DNA of 64,000 bases from Pseudomonas sp. PICF141 (GTDB lineage: Bacteria; Pseudomonadota; Gammaproteobacteria; Pseudomonadales; Pseudomonadaceae). The notes beneath the pieces were generated by a model. It did no database searches, was not told where the DNA came from, and saw only the letters and a program-made list of their open reading frames with translations. Both the position numbers and the translations under genes were made by a program. Position 1 is the stretch's first letter. Each line of letters begins with the position of its first letter. The stretch spans positions 62,001 to 126,000 of the forward strand of contig NZ_MUNM01000083.1 of the NCBI RefSeq assembly GCF_002286815.1. Direction: 5' to 3'. Below are positions 33,414 to 41,736 of this stretch, one piece after another.

Positions 33414-34571
33414 TCATATCCAATTTAGGTAAAACTGTACCAGCGCTGCGGCAAGATCTGCCTGCAAGGCTTGTTCCAGACACCATGTCTCGGCATGTTT
33501 TTCCAGTTCAGGCCAGTGTTTGCGGGTTGATTTCCAATGATCGGTCATTGTCTCACCTGCATTCCACGCCCGCCATAGACCGCTGATCGCCTCGCGAGCG
33601 GGCCCGGACAGGCCTTGGGTGTAGAGGGTCAGGAAGGCGTCGAGCTTATCCAGGTGAATGTCTTCGTCCTGGCGATAGATGTGCCAGAGCAGCGGACGGC
33701 CAGCCCATTGGGCGCGGATGAAGGAGTCTTCGCCACGCACAGCGTTAAAATCGCAGCTCCACAGCAACAGGTCATAATGATCCTGTCGGACGAATGGCAG
33801 CACTTGCACGGTCAACGCGTCACGTACATGCACCGCCCCGGCCGTCAGCCCGTCCACCTTAAGCCAGCGTTCGACGTCGCCGAGAATTCGCCCTTCGGGG
33901 ACCAGCAGATGAGTCGGCGTCGAGTCGGCCGCCATCGTGTCGAGCCAACTGGCCAACCCGGGATTTTCGTAGGCAAACAGCGAGATCAGTTGTGCATTCG
34001 GCGCGCGGTCGATTCCCAGGCCTTGCAGGAATTCTCGCTGCGCTTGCGGGCTTTGTTGAAACTGCCGACGCCGCTCGAGTAATCCGCTTTCACGCAACAA
34101 GCCACCAGTGCCCTTGCGAAAGCCCGGGAAGAAAAAGAACTTCTGCACGTTCTTGTACTTCACCGACGGCAAGCCGTGACAGCCGACGACCCAGTCTTCG
34201 GCACTCAAGTAATCGAGGTTCATCCACAGCGGCGGTTTTTCCCGTGCGGCCATGGCCTCCATATAGGCACTTGGCAACTGGCACGCGAAGGCGGCGATGA
34301 CGACATCGGCGGCTTCGGTGGGCTGCCAGTCCGCCGACCACTGTCGCACCTCGACGCCCTGCTGCCACTGCTGCGCAGCGTTGATGTCGATGTCTGGACA
34401 CAAACGCTCGAAGGCCCGCAGGTCATCGACCCACAAACGCACCGCCATTGAATGTTCGGCCACCAGTTGTCGGGCCAGGCGCCAGGTCACACCGATATCG
34501 CCGAAGTTGTCGACCACGGTGCAAAAAATATCCCAGCGCCAGCGGTTTTTCACTTGAGGCATTTCAGGCAT
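33414..34571 (-). CDS. earP: EF-P arginine rhamnosyltransferase EarP
   Basis: 385 residues, GT-B glycosyltransferase that transfers rhamnose from dTDP-L-rhamnose to EF-P Arg32. The N-terminal catalytic Asp motif VVDNFGDIGVTWRLARQL (Asp 21 and 25 here) and the donor-site segment NAVRGEDSFIRAQWAGRPLLWHIY are intact. ATG 34571 has GGGAG six to seven bases upstream; an internal ATG three codons later would be nearer to other homologues. Upstream gene of the efp operon. Confidence 0.95.
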   Translation of the reverse strand: MPEMPQVKNRWRWDIFCTVVDNFGDIGVTWRLARQLVAEHSMAVRLWVDDLRAFERLCPDIDINAAQQWQQGVEVRQWSADWQPTEAADVVIAAFACQLPSAYMEAMAAREKPPLWMNLDYLSAEDWVVGCHGLPSVKYKNVQKFFFFPGFRKGTGGLLRESGLLERRRQFQQSPQAQREFLQGLGIDRAPNAQLISLFAYENPGLASWLDTMAADSTPTHLLVPEGRILGDVERWLKVDGLTAGAVHVRDALTVQVLPFVRQDHYDLLLWSCDFNAVRGEDSFIRAQWAGRPLLWHIYRQDEDIHLDKLDAFLTLYTQGLSGPAREAISGLWRAWNAGETMTDHWKSTRKHWPELEKHAETWCLEQALQADLAAALVQFYLNWI

Positions 34572-34695
34572 TCCAGGCTCCCGTTGGCAAAGGCGCCGAT
34601 TGTCCGCATAAATTACTCCGCGCAGAAGAGCCGACGGCGATTAATCTTCATGCGACAATCGCCACTTGCCCGCGACTACCCGCCAGGAGGCAGTC

Positions 34696-35094
34696 ATGCC
34701 CTACCGTCCCAATCCGCGCCGTCCCTTACCGATTCAGTTCAGCGCGCTGCAACTGACCGGCAGTATTGCCCTCGGTCTGTGGCTGGGATTCATCGCGATC
34801 GCACTGACTTGCTGGCTCGCCGGGCGTCTGTTGTTCAATGAGCAATTGGCATCCGTGACCCAGGCGGTGGAACAACTGGCCAAGCCACCGGTGGTTGAGC
34901 AACCCGCCTCGCAGAACCCGATGTTCGAACAGTACGAGGACCACCTGCGCAGGAATGAACAGCAGCAAATGGTGGAACAGGCCCGAAGCAGCAAAAACAA
35001 CCTGTCCAATCCAAAATGCCAGTTCTGGCTGCAGCAGAATCAAACGGCGCCGAGCGAAAAAAGCCGCGCCAACGTCCTGCAATTCTGCGACTGA
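34696..35094 (+). CDS. Hypothetical single-pass membrane protein
   Basis: 132 residues. A basic, proline-rich N-terminus (MPYRPNPRRPLPIQFSAL) precedes one helix (about residues 22-44) and a polar Gln/Glu-rich helical tail with two Cys (KCQFWL, LQFCD). AGGAGG six bases before the ATG makes translation likely. No family recognised. Fifteen bases before the GreA/B-like gene, so probably in one operon with it. Confidence 0.75.
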   Translation: MPYRPNPRRPLPIQFSALQLTGSIALGLWLGFIAIALTCWLAGRLLFNEQLASVTQAVEQLAKPPVVEQPASQNPMFEQYEDHLRRNEQQQMVEQARSSKNNLSNPKCQFWLQQNQTAPSEKSRANVLQFCD

Positions 35095-35108
35095 TCAAGA
35101 AGCTCTCC

Positions 35109-35591
35109 ATGCACAAGCCGACCATCCACCAACTGATTATCGACAAGCTGCGGATCGATCTCGATATCGCCGAACGCGCCGCGCAAACCGCTTACGAAAC
35201 CGCGACCCACGAAGAAAACATAGCCGAAAACAAGTACGACACGCTGGGGCTGGAGGCGTCTTACCTGGCGGCCGGACAGGCCAGACGAGTGGAAGAAATC
35301 CGTCAGTCATTGACCCTTTGCCAGAACCTGACATTACGACCTTATGACGATCAGCGCGGCATCGAAATCGGTGCCCTGCTCGGCCTGGAAGACGAAAAGG
35401 GTCGCGAACAATGGCTGTTCCTGGCCCCCGACGCGGCCGGGCTGAAGATCGATCTGGTGGGGCAATTGATTACCGTCATCACCCCTCGCTCGCCGCTGGG
35501 CAAAAGCCTGCTGGGCAAGTTCGAAGGGGATGAAGTGGAGGTTCTGGTGGCGGGCGCTCGGCAACAGTTTTCTGTCACCGAGGTCATGTAG
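35109..35591 (+). CDS. GreA/GreB-like protein with divergent N-terminal coiled coil
   Basis: 160 residues. The C-terminal half is Gre-like (DLVGQLITVITPRSPLGKSLLGKFEGDEVEVLVAG), the FKBP-like domain that docks on RNA polymerase. The N-terminal half is a helical hairpin (IAERAAQTAYETATHEENIAENKYDTLGLEASYLAAGQARR) with an acidic turn but not the GreA/GreB tip. It may enter the polymerase secondary channel with a different effect (as Rnk, DksA or Gfh1 do). A true GreB is encoded at 48.0 kb. Confidence 0.75.
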   Translation: MHKPTIHQLIIDKLRIDLDIAERAAQTAYETATHEENIAENKYDTLGLEASYLAAGQARRVEEIRQSLTLCQNLTLRPYDDQRGIEIGALLGLEDEKGREQWLFLAPDAAGLKIDLVGQLITVITPRSPLGKSLLGKFEGDEVEVLVAGARQQFSVTEVM

Positions 35592-35600
35592 AAAAAACGA

Positions 35601-36575
35601 TTAATGCACCGGCAGTTCGACGCCGTCGAACAGCTCTTCCAGTTCCTGTTTGTTGTGGCACTGAATGGCCTTGGCCATAACTTCGCGGGTCAGGTGCGGC
35701 GCGAACTTCTCGATGAAGTCGCACATGAAGCCACGCAGGAAGGTGCCGCGACGGAAACCGATCTTGGTAATGCTGGATTCGAACAACTCGCTGGCATCGA
35801 GCACCACCAGGTCGCTATCGAGCTTGGGGTCGACCGCCATTTTCGCCACGATGCCCACGCCCAGGCCCAGACGCACGTAAGTCTTGATCACGTCGGCGTC
35901 GGCGGCGGTGAACACTACTTTGGGTGTCAGGCCGCGATGGCTGAAAGCTTCGTCGAGTTTCGAACGACCGGTGAAACCGAACACGTACGTCACGATCGGG
36001 TATTCGGCCAGGGCTTCGAGGGTCAGCTTCGACAGCTTGGTCAGCGGGTGGCCCTGAGGCACGACCACGCAGCGGTTCCAGCGGTAGCACGGCATCATCA
36101 CCAGGTCGCCGAACAATTCCAGCGCTTCGGTGGCGATGGCGAAATCGACGGTGCCGTCAGCGGCCATCTCGGCAATCTGCATCGGCGAACCCTGGTGCAT
36201 GTGCAGGGCAACGTCCGGATATTGCTTGATGAAATTGCTGATCACCGGTGGCAACGCATAACGTGCCTGGGTGTGCGTGGTGGCGATCGACAAGGTGCCT
36301 TTTTTCTCGTTGGAAAATTCCTGGGCGATCTGTTTGATGCTTTCAACTTTGCGCAGGATTTCGCCGGCGGTGGTGATGATGCGCTCGCCGGCCGGGGTAA
36401 CCCGGGTCAGGTGCTTGCCGCTACGGGCGAAAACCTCGACCCCCAATTCGTCTTCCAGCAGGCGGATCTGTTTGCTGATGCCCGGTTGCGAGGTGTAAAG
36501 GCTTTGGGCTGTAGCTGAAACGTTGAGGTCGTGGTGCGCCACTTCCCAGATGTAGCGCAATTGTTGGAGCTTCAT
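35601..36575 (-). CDS. cysB: Sulfur-assimilation regulator CysB (LysR family)
   Basis: 324 residues; HTH at MKLQQLRYIWEVAHHDLNVSATAQSLYTSQPGISKQIRLLE and effector domain with STHTQARY-type motif (IATTHTQARYALP) that binds N-acetylserine or sulfate. Length and sequence match CysB closely. Activates cysteine biosynthesis and sulfonate use. Followed upstream by an AT-rich promoter region (36576-36660). Confidence 0.97.
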   Translation of the reverse strand: MKLQQLRYIWEVAHHDLNVSATAQSLYTSQPGISKQIRLLEDELGVEVFARSGKHLTRVTPAGERIITTAGEILRKVESIKQIAQEFSNEKKGTLSIATTHTQARYALPPVISNFIKQYPDVALHMHQGSPMQIAEMAADGTVDFAIATEALELFGDLVMMPCYRWNRCVVVPQGHPLTKLSKLTLEALAEYPIVTYVFGFTGRSKLDEAFSHRGLTPKVVFTAADADVIKTYVRLGLGVGIVAKMAVDPKLDSDLVVLDASELFESSITKIGFRRGTFLRGFMCDFIEKFAPHLTREVMAKAIQCHNKQELEELFDGVELPVH

Positions 36576-36687
36576 ATGAATCCCTCAAAGCAGGTAGACG
36601 CCACGGGCATCAGCGACGATATATAACTATATTAATGGTTTGATTAATAAATCTAGAACTTTTTATCAAAACGCCATTATTCGTGTC

Positions 36688-37191
36688 CTAGCGATCCCCT
36701 TTGCGGCGACGCTCCATCAGCGGCACCAGATAGACCGGCACTCGAGACAGTTGCAACACGCGCGCAGCGGTTCGGCCCAATGGCGTTTCCGCGCCAGCAC
36801 CATGACTGTGACTCCCTACGATCAGCAAATCGACGGAGAGTTTCTGCGCCTGGTCGAGAATCACCTGCGACGGATCACCCTGCAGCACGCGCACTGTCTT
36901 AATCCGTTCCAGGTCCTGCTCCCCATCCCCTCCCAACTCTTCGCGAAAGCTGTCGAGCACCCGCTGCTCGATATTGGCAATCACCGTATTCAGGCCCTGA
37001 CTGTGAAACTCGTTCAAGGCCTGCTCATCGAGGTAACTCTGAAGCACCGATTCGGCGAACAAACCCATCGGCTCAACCGCATGCACTACATACAAATCGG
37101 CGTTGAATGTTCGAGCCAGTGCCAACGCATGCTGCATCACAAAAGGTGCGTACAGACCGAGGTCGGTGGCATACAGCATCGAATGAATCAT
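36688..37191 (-). CDS. Universal stress protein, UspA-like
   Basis: 167 residues; the start ATG at 37191 has AGGAGG five bases upstream (rather than the in-frame 37215). Opening MIHSMLYATDLGLYAPFVMQHALALARTF and late SVDLLIVGSHSHGAG...LGRTAARVL are typical, with an approximate G-x(n)-G nucleotide loop. A charged insert (about 70-90) is unusual. Corresponds by position to the gene upstream of cysB in P. aeruginosa. Confidence 0.9.
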   Translation of the reverse strand: MIHSMLYATDLGLYAPFVMQHALALARTFNADLYVVHAVEPMGLFAESVLQSYLDEQALNEFHSQGLNTVIANIEQRVLDSFREELGGDGEQDLERIKTVRVLQGDPSQVILDQAQKLSVDLLIVGSHSHGAGAETPLGRTAARVLQLSRVPVYLVPLMERRRKGDR

Positions 37192-37288
37192 AGGGACCTC
37201 CTTTAATGCCAACACGGCGGAGATTGATTCAGCTTAGCAGTGCCGTGGCGAGTGCGACGCTCGGTGCAGTGCATTGGACCGCAGCGCT

Positions 37289-38194
37289 TTAAATCGACGA
37301 CTCGTTACTGATGCCATGCGGCACGTGACCGGTAGCAACCACTTCGCGGGCCAGCTCGCAATGGCCGGCCTGGTCATCGAAAAAAACGTCGGCGGCAAAG
37401 GCTTCGAGAAAAGCTGATTTGGTCAACCCTCCAAGGAACAGCGATTCGTCCAGACGGATGTCCCATTCGCGCAAGGTGCGGATCACCCGTTCATGGGCCG
37501 GCGCCGAGCGCGCGGTTACCAAGGCGGTGCGGATCGGACAGGCCTCCTCGGGAAACTCGCGTTGCAGCAGATTGAGCGCCGCGAGAAAGCCTTTGAACGG
37601 CCCGCCGCGCAAAGGCTCGCGGGCCGCCTTACGCTCGCTGGCCTGAAACGCTGCAAGGCCTCCCGACTGATAGACCCGCTCCGACTCATCGGAAAACAGC
37701 ACCGCGTCACCGTCGAACGCGATACGCAATTCATCGCTGGCAGCGCGACTGGCACCGCCCGACAGAATAGTCGCTGCTGCGAAACCGGCATCCAGCGCAC
37801 TGCGCACATCGTCGGAATGGGTCGAAAGAAACAGGTCACAACCAAAGGCTTTGAGGTAGGGATAAGGACTGCGCCCGCCGACAAATGCCGCACGGGAAAT
37901 CGCCAGGCCATAATGATGAATCGAATTGAAAACCCGCAGGCCGGTGTCGGCGCTGTTGCGCGACACCAGGACTACCTCGACCCGTGCACGGCCAAGACTG
38001 GCGTTCAGGTTCAAGAGTTTTTCGACTAACGGGAACGCGTCGCCAGGCTCGAGAATTTCGTCTTCGTGTTCGATCTGATATTGCCGATAGGCCTCGACGC
38101 CGCTCGACAGATAAACCTTGTGGCTCTCGCTCAAGTCGAACAGCGCTCGCGAAGAAATCGCCAGCACCAGTTTGTCGTCTATGCCATTGGCCAT
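37289..38194 (-). CDS. 5'-nucleotidase, cytosolic NT5C1-like family
   Basis: 301 residues. Typical family phrases are LVLAISSRALFDLSESH, VEVVLVSRNSADTGLRVFNSI and HSDDVRSALDAGFAAATIL, and the HAD-like Asp in FDGDAVLFSDESE. It likely dephosphorylates nucleoside monophosphates. Stands alone on the minus strand between a REP doublet and the stress protein. Confidence 0.87.
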   Translation of the reverse strand: MANGIDDKLVLAISSRALFDLSESHKVYLSSGVEAYRQYQIEHEDEILEPGDAFPLVEKLLNLNASLGRARVEVVLVSRNSADTGLRVFNSIHHYGLAISRAAFVGGRSPYPYLKAFGCDLFLSTHSDDVRSALDAGFAAATILSGGASRAASDELRIAFDGDAVLFSDESERVYQSGGLAAFQASERKAAREPLRGGPFKGFLAALNLLQREFPEEACPIRTALVTARSAPAHERVIRTLREWDIRLDESLFLGGLTKSAFLEAFAADVFFDDQAGHCELAREVVATGHVPHGISNESSI

Positions 38195-38235
38195 GCCCTT
38201 CCCCTAATGCTCAATCAGTTAAGCCGCAATGCTAT

Positions 38236-38367
38236 CTGTAGCAGCTGCCGAACCTGCGAGGCTGCGTTCGGCTGCGAATCAGTCGTGAATCCGGCCGACG
38301 CGGTCTGCCGAATGTTCTGGCTTTACGACTGCTTCGCAGCCGAACGCAGGCTTCGCCAGCTGCTACA
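38236..38367. repeat. REP-like inverted doublet (GTAGCAGCTG family)
   Basis: Outer arms GTAGCAGCTG...CAGCTGCTAC and inner arms GCTGCGTTCGGCTGCGAA/TTCGCAGCCGAACGCAG form a large imperfect cruciform between the nucleotidase and the reductase. Confidence 0.75.
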
Positions 38368-38402
38368 AGAAGGTGCTATTGCTGAACAGTCCTTTGGCCG
38401 AC

Positions 38403-39359
38403 TCAGTGATTACGTCGGTCGATGAAACTCAAGCTGCGATACAACGCCTCGATGCGCGGTAATTCACATCCCGCGGCCTTCGCCGCTGCCAGTGGCCGAG
38501 TGTAGATGGCATCCAGTTCCAGCGGCCGCTTGTGCAGGAAGTCGTGGTACATGCTCGGCCAGTAGTCGGGCATTTTCTCAGTCATCATGAACAGATAATC
38601 AGCGTAACCGGGCGGCATCTCGTGACCGCAGGCCTTGGCCCCTTGAACCACTTCGGCCATCAGGGCCTGAATCAACGCGCGGCTGTCGGCATCCGCCATT
38701 AACGGCGTGGTGCTGGCGCCGAGCAGAACCGACAGGCCGTTGTAGGGGATATTCCAGACCAGTTTCTGCCAACGCGCCTGATGCAGGTTCGCCATGGCCC
38801 GAGCGTCGATGCCGGCGGCGCGGAAAAGCCCGGCGCCCTCCTCGACAATGTGCATGCGCGCCTGTTCATCGGCGACGGGGCCACTGTGGTAGCCAAGGTT
38901 CACCGCACCGAGCGCCTGATGGGTAATGACCCCTGGGCCGGCGCGATGGACGCAAATCAGACAGAGCCCGCCCAGCAGGTGCAGCGAGTCGGGGAGCAAC
39001 TCGCGCAGACGGTCTTCAACGTCCAGGCCATTTTGCAGCAACAGCACTTTGGCACCCGGCGCCGCGGCTTGAATAATGGCGGGGGCCAGGTCCGTGTTAC
39101 TGGTGGTCTTTGCGCCCACCAGTAACCAGTCGCACGGCGGCATGTCGGCAGCCGACGAATAAGCCTGGACCGGGTTCAGGAGCAGCGGCCCCAACGACGC
39201 ATGATCAAGTTGCAAGCCGCGCTCAGACACCGCTGCAAATTCACTGCGCAACAGGAAATGCACATCGAAGCCGGCACGCGCGAGCATCAGCCCGTAGAAA
39301 CCACCGATCGCGCCGGTTCCGATAATGCCGATGGTCGATTTGGTTCCTGTCTCAGTCAT
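38403..39359 (-). CDS. Ketopantoate reductase (PanE/ApbA) family protein
   Basis: 318 residues. NADPH loop IGIIGTGAIGGFYGLMLARAG, mid-domain LLLQNGLDVEDRL, and the catalytic-type Lys in RWQKLVWNIPYNGLS. It may make pantoate for CoA or act on another 2-ketoacid; the genome probably has another PanE. ATGA overlap with the upstream thioredoxin-fold gene couples translation. Confidence 0.88.
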   Translation of the reverse strand: MTETGTKSTIGIIGTGAIGGFYGLMLARAGFDVHFLLRSEFAAVSERGLQLDHASLGPLLLNPVQAYSSAADMPPCDWLLVGAKTTSNTDLAPAIIQAAAPGAKVLLLQNGLDVEDRLRELLPDSLHLLGGLCLICVHRAGPGVITHQALGAVNLGYHSGPVADEQARMHIVEEGAGLFRAAGIDARAMANLHQARWQKLVWNIPYNGLSVLLGASTTPLMADADSRALIQALMAEVVQGAKACGHEMPPGYADYLFMMTEKMPDYWPSMYHDFLHKRPLELDAIYTRPLAAAKAAGCELPRIEALYRSLSFIDRRNH

Positions 39360-39742
39360 GGCAATTCCTCTGCTGGTCGATTCAACGCCTGCCCCACGGC
39401 TTCGTTGAGCGCTGTGCGGGTCAAACGCGACTGTAGTGCCCCGAAGAATTCACCGTCGCGCACTACAAACAGCGCCGGCAAATGAAAGACCCGATAACGC
39501 TCGACCACTCCGCCATTGTTCCCGGCATCGATCCAGCACAGTCGATCGACCGCCAGATCGAGCATGGGCAATTGCTCACGGGCAAAACGGCAACTCGCGC
39601 AACCGACGCTGGTAAAGATCACCAGGGAAACGCCGTTCATCGCCAATAGCCGTTGGTCGGCGTCGAAATCGGTCAGTTCCGATTCGACCACTATACTGGG
39701 AGAAACGATGTCAGATGGCCGACACAGGGAGTCCGTGTTCAT
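39356..39742 (-). CDS. Thioredoxin-fold protein with CASC motif
   Basis: 128 residues: FTSVGCASCRFAREQLP (C48-x-x-C51) followed by a cis-Pro segment FHLPALFVVRDG. No signal peptide, so probably a cytoplasmic disulfide or peroxide reductant. It overlaps the PanE-like gene (ATGA). The start is uncertain: the ATG at 39742 lies inside the divergent PilZ frame; later internal starts (a GTG near residue 18) would also leave the fold intact. Confidence 0.82.
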   Translation of the reverse strand: MNTDSLCRPSDIVSPSIVVESELTDFDADQRLLAMNGVSLVIFTSVGCASCRFAREQLPMLDLAVDRLCWIDAGNNGGVVERYRVFHLPALFVVRDGEFFGALQSRLTRTALNEAVGQALNRPAEELP

Positions 39743-40169
39743 GGGACGTTATCTTCCTCATCCTGACGATGTACCCGTCGAATTAACGTTGCTCAAACGT
39801 GAGTGCATTTCGCGACAACAGCTGCACACTATCAGCCTCGGCGGCATGGCTTGCAATTACCACCGCGGATGGCGAAGGGGCACCGCACTTCAAGTGCGCA
39901 TGCCGACCCTGAGCACCACGATCTGTTACCTGGGCTATGTGGCCTGGTGTCTGCGACGAAAACGCAGCTATCTGGTGGGCATCGCCTTCGTTGATGAACA
40001 GACCCTGTTCAGCGCGCGAATGGGCGAGCAGGTTTGCCAGATCGAACGTTACTGCCGTCAGCACGAACCCCAAAGCGAACAGCTGAATAACCAGACCCTG
40101 GCCCTCGAATGGGTCCAACTGCACGCCAACGAGTTCTCCCACGACACGGTTCGCAAGGCATTTGCATAA
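39708..40169 (+). CDS. PilZ-like c-di-GMP receptor domain protein
   Basis: 153 residues from ATG 39708, chosen for GGGAG about five bases upstream (an alternative ATG at 39741 gives 142). A short N-terminal RHRESVFMGRYLP segment and LHTISLGGMACNYHRGWRRGTALQVRMP match the PilZ core D/N-x-S-x-x-G region only partly, so c-di-GMP binding is not certain. The 5' end lies antisense to the thioredoxin-fold gene (35 shared bases). Confidence 0.72.
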   Translation: MSDGRHRESVFMGRYLPHPDDVPVELTLLKRECISRQQLHTISLGGMACNYHRGWRRGTALQVRMPTLSTTICYLGYVAWCLRRKRSYLVGIAFVDEQTLFSARMGEQVCQIERYCRQHEPQSEQLNNQTLALEWVQLHANEFSHDTVRKAFA

Positions 40170-40312
40170 GTAATGCTGGATTAAACCGGTGTCTGCCCAT
40201 TGTCGAGCCACGGTGTAACGCGCTAAGGTTCGGCTCCCCGACGCGCTTAATTTGCTGTGCTCCGCCGCGCGGGTTCGCTGGCGGCCGGCACCTGTGACCT
40301 GACGAGTAAACG

Positions 40313-41389
40313 ATGGCTGATTTACCGATCAACGACCTTAACGTCGCCTCCAACGAGACCCTGATCACTCCCGATCAGCTCAAGCGTGATATCCCTCTGA
40401 GCGACGCTGCCTTGCGCACCGTCACCAAGGGCCGCGAAGTCATTCGCAACATTCTTGATGGCACCGACCACCGCCTGTTCGTCGTGATCGGGCCGTGCTC
40501 GATCCATGACATCAAGGCTGCCCACGAATACGCCGAACGTCTGAAAGCGCTTGCGGCGGAAGTGTCCGATACCTTGTATCTGGTCATGCGCGTGTACTTC
40601 GAGAAGCCACGCACCACCGTAGGCTGGAAAGGCCTGATCAACGACCCATACCTGGATGACTCGTTCAAGATTCAGGATGGCTTGCACATTGGTCGTCAGT
40701 TGTTGCTGGACCTGGCCGAAATGGGCCTGCCGACCGCAACCGAAGCCCTCGACCCGATCTCCCCGCAATACTTGCAGGACCTGATCAGCTGGTCGGCGAT
40801 CGGTGCACGCACTACCGAATCCCAGACTCACCGGGAAATGGCGTCCGGCCTGTCCTCGGCTGTCGGCTTCAAGAACGGCACCGATGGCGGCCTGACCGTG
40901 GCCATCAATGCCTTGCAATCGGTCTCCAGCCCGCACCGCTTCCTGGGCATCAACCAGGAAGGTGGCGTGTCGATCGTCACCACCAAGGGCAACGCCTACG
41001 GTCACGTAGTGTTGCGCGGCGGTAATGGCAAACCGAACTATGATTCGGTCAGCGTCGCGCTCTGCGAGCAAGCGCTGAACAAGGCGAAGATCAAGCCGAA
41101 CATCATGGTCGATTGCAGCCACGCCAACTCCAACAAGGACCCGGCCCTGCAACCGCTGGTGATGGAGAACGTCGCCAACCAGATCCTCGAAGGCAACCAG
41201 TCGATCATCGGCCTGATGGTCGAAAGTCACCTGAACTGGGGCTGCCAGGCGATCCCCAAAGACCTCGCCGACCTGCAATACGGTGTGTCGATCACCGATG
41301 CCTGCATCGACTGGACCGCCACCGAAAACACCTTGCGCAGCATGCACGCCAAGCTCAAGGATGTATTGCCGAAACGCGATCGCACCTGA
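40313..41389 (+). CDS. 3-deoxy-7-phosphoheptulonate (DAHP) synthase, class I (AroG/F/H type)
   Basis: 358 residues. Family signature: RLFVVIGPCSIHDIKAAHEYAERL, VMRVYFEKPRTTVGWKGLINDP, GARTTESQTHREMASGLS, VDCSHANSNKDP. Catalyses the first shikimate step; which of Phe, Tyr or Trp inhibits it cannot be told. In pseudomonads this is the PA1750-type enzyme, complementing the class II enzyme 14 kb away. Own terminator at 41406. Confidence 0.95.
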   Translation: MADLPINDLNVASNETLITPDQLKRDIPLSDAALRTVTKGREVIRNILDGTDHRLFVVIGPCSIHDIKAAHEYAERLKALAAEVSDTLYLVMRVYFEKPRTTVGWKGLINDPYLDDSFKIQDGLHIGRQLLLDLAEMGLPTATEALDPISPQYLQDLISWSAIGARTTESQTHREMASGLSSAVGFKNGTDGGLTVAINALQSVSSPHRFLGINQEGGVSIVTTKGNAYGHVVLRGGNGKPNYDSVSVALCEQALNKAKIKPNIMVDCSHANSNKDPALQPLVMENVANQILEGNQSIIGLMVESHLNWGCQAIPKDLADLQYGVSITDACIDWTATENTLRSMHAKLKDVLPKRDRT

Positions 41390-41405
41390 TCGCCGTTTCA
41401 CCCAT

Positions 41406-41439
41406 AAAAAAACGCCAGGCTTTAACCTGGCGTTTTTTT
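41406..41439 (+). terminator. Intrinsic terminator of the class I DAHP synthase gene
   Basis: AAAAAAACGCCAGG-ctttaa-CCTGGCGTTTTTTT; the symmetric A/T tails make it bidirectional, also serving the small acetyltransferase gene. Confidence 0.92.
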
Positions 41440-41454
41440 ATGCGTCCGTTTTGA

Positions 41455-41736
41455 TCACAGCTTGGCGGCATGCCGCTGGTGACGCTCCATGTAGCGCTCC
41501 ACATAGGAACACGATGGAATGACTGTGTAGCCCATTTCCTCGGCGTACTGCAGTGCCTGCTCGGTCAACGCCGCCGCGATGCCGCGACCACGCAGCGCGT
41601 TGGGCACAAAGGTACGATAAATATCCAGGGTCTGTTTCCCCAGATCCATATAGGTCAGGTAGGCACGATAACCGTCCACAGTGGTCTCGAATTGATGACC
41701 AGCCTGGTCATGGTGGATGGACAACGCCTCGCTCAT
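41455..41736 (-). CDS. Small GNAT-like N-acetyltransferase (YjdJ/Gcn5-type, PF14542-like)
   Basis: 93 residues, MSEALSIHHDQAGHQFETTVDG...RGRGIAAALTEQALQYAEEMGYTVIPSCSYVERYM. Acetyl-CoA loop RGRGIAAAL is clear, and CSYVERY is typical of the minimal GNAT family. Start at 41736 is preferred to 41802. Substrate unknown. Confidence 0.8.
   Translation of the reverse strand: MSEALSIHHDQAGHQFETTVDGYRAYLTYMDLGKQTLDIYRTFVPNALRGRGIAAALTEQALQYAEEMGYTVIPSCSYVERYMERHQRHAAKL

Noticed and set aside
40322..41401. 359-codon open frame antisense to class I DAHP synthase
   Set aside because: Shadow frame without family features.
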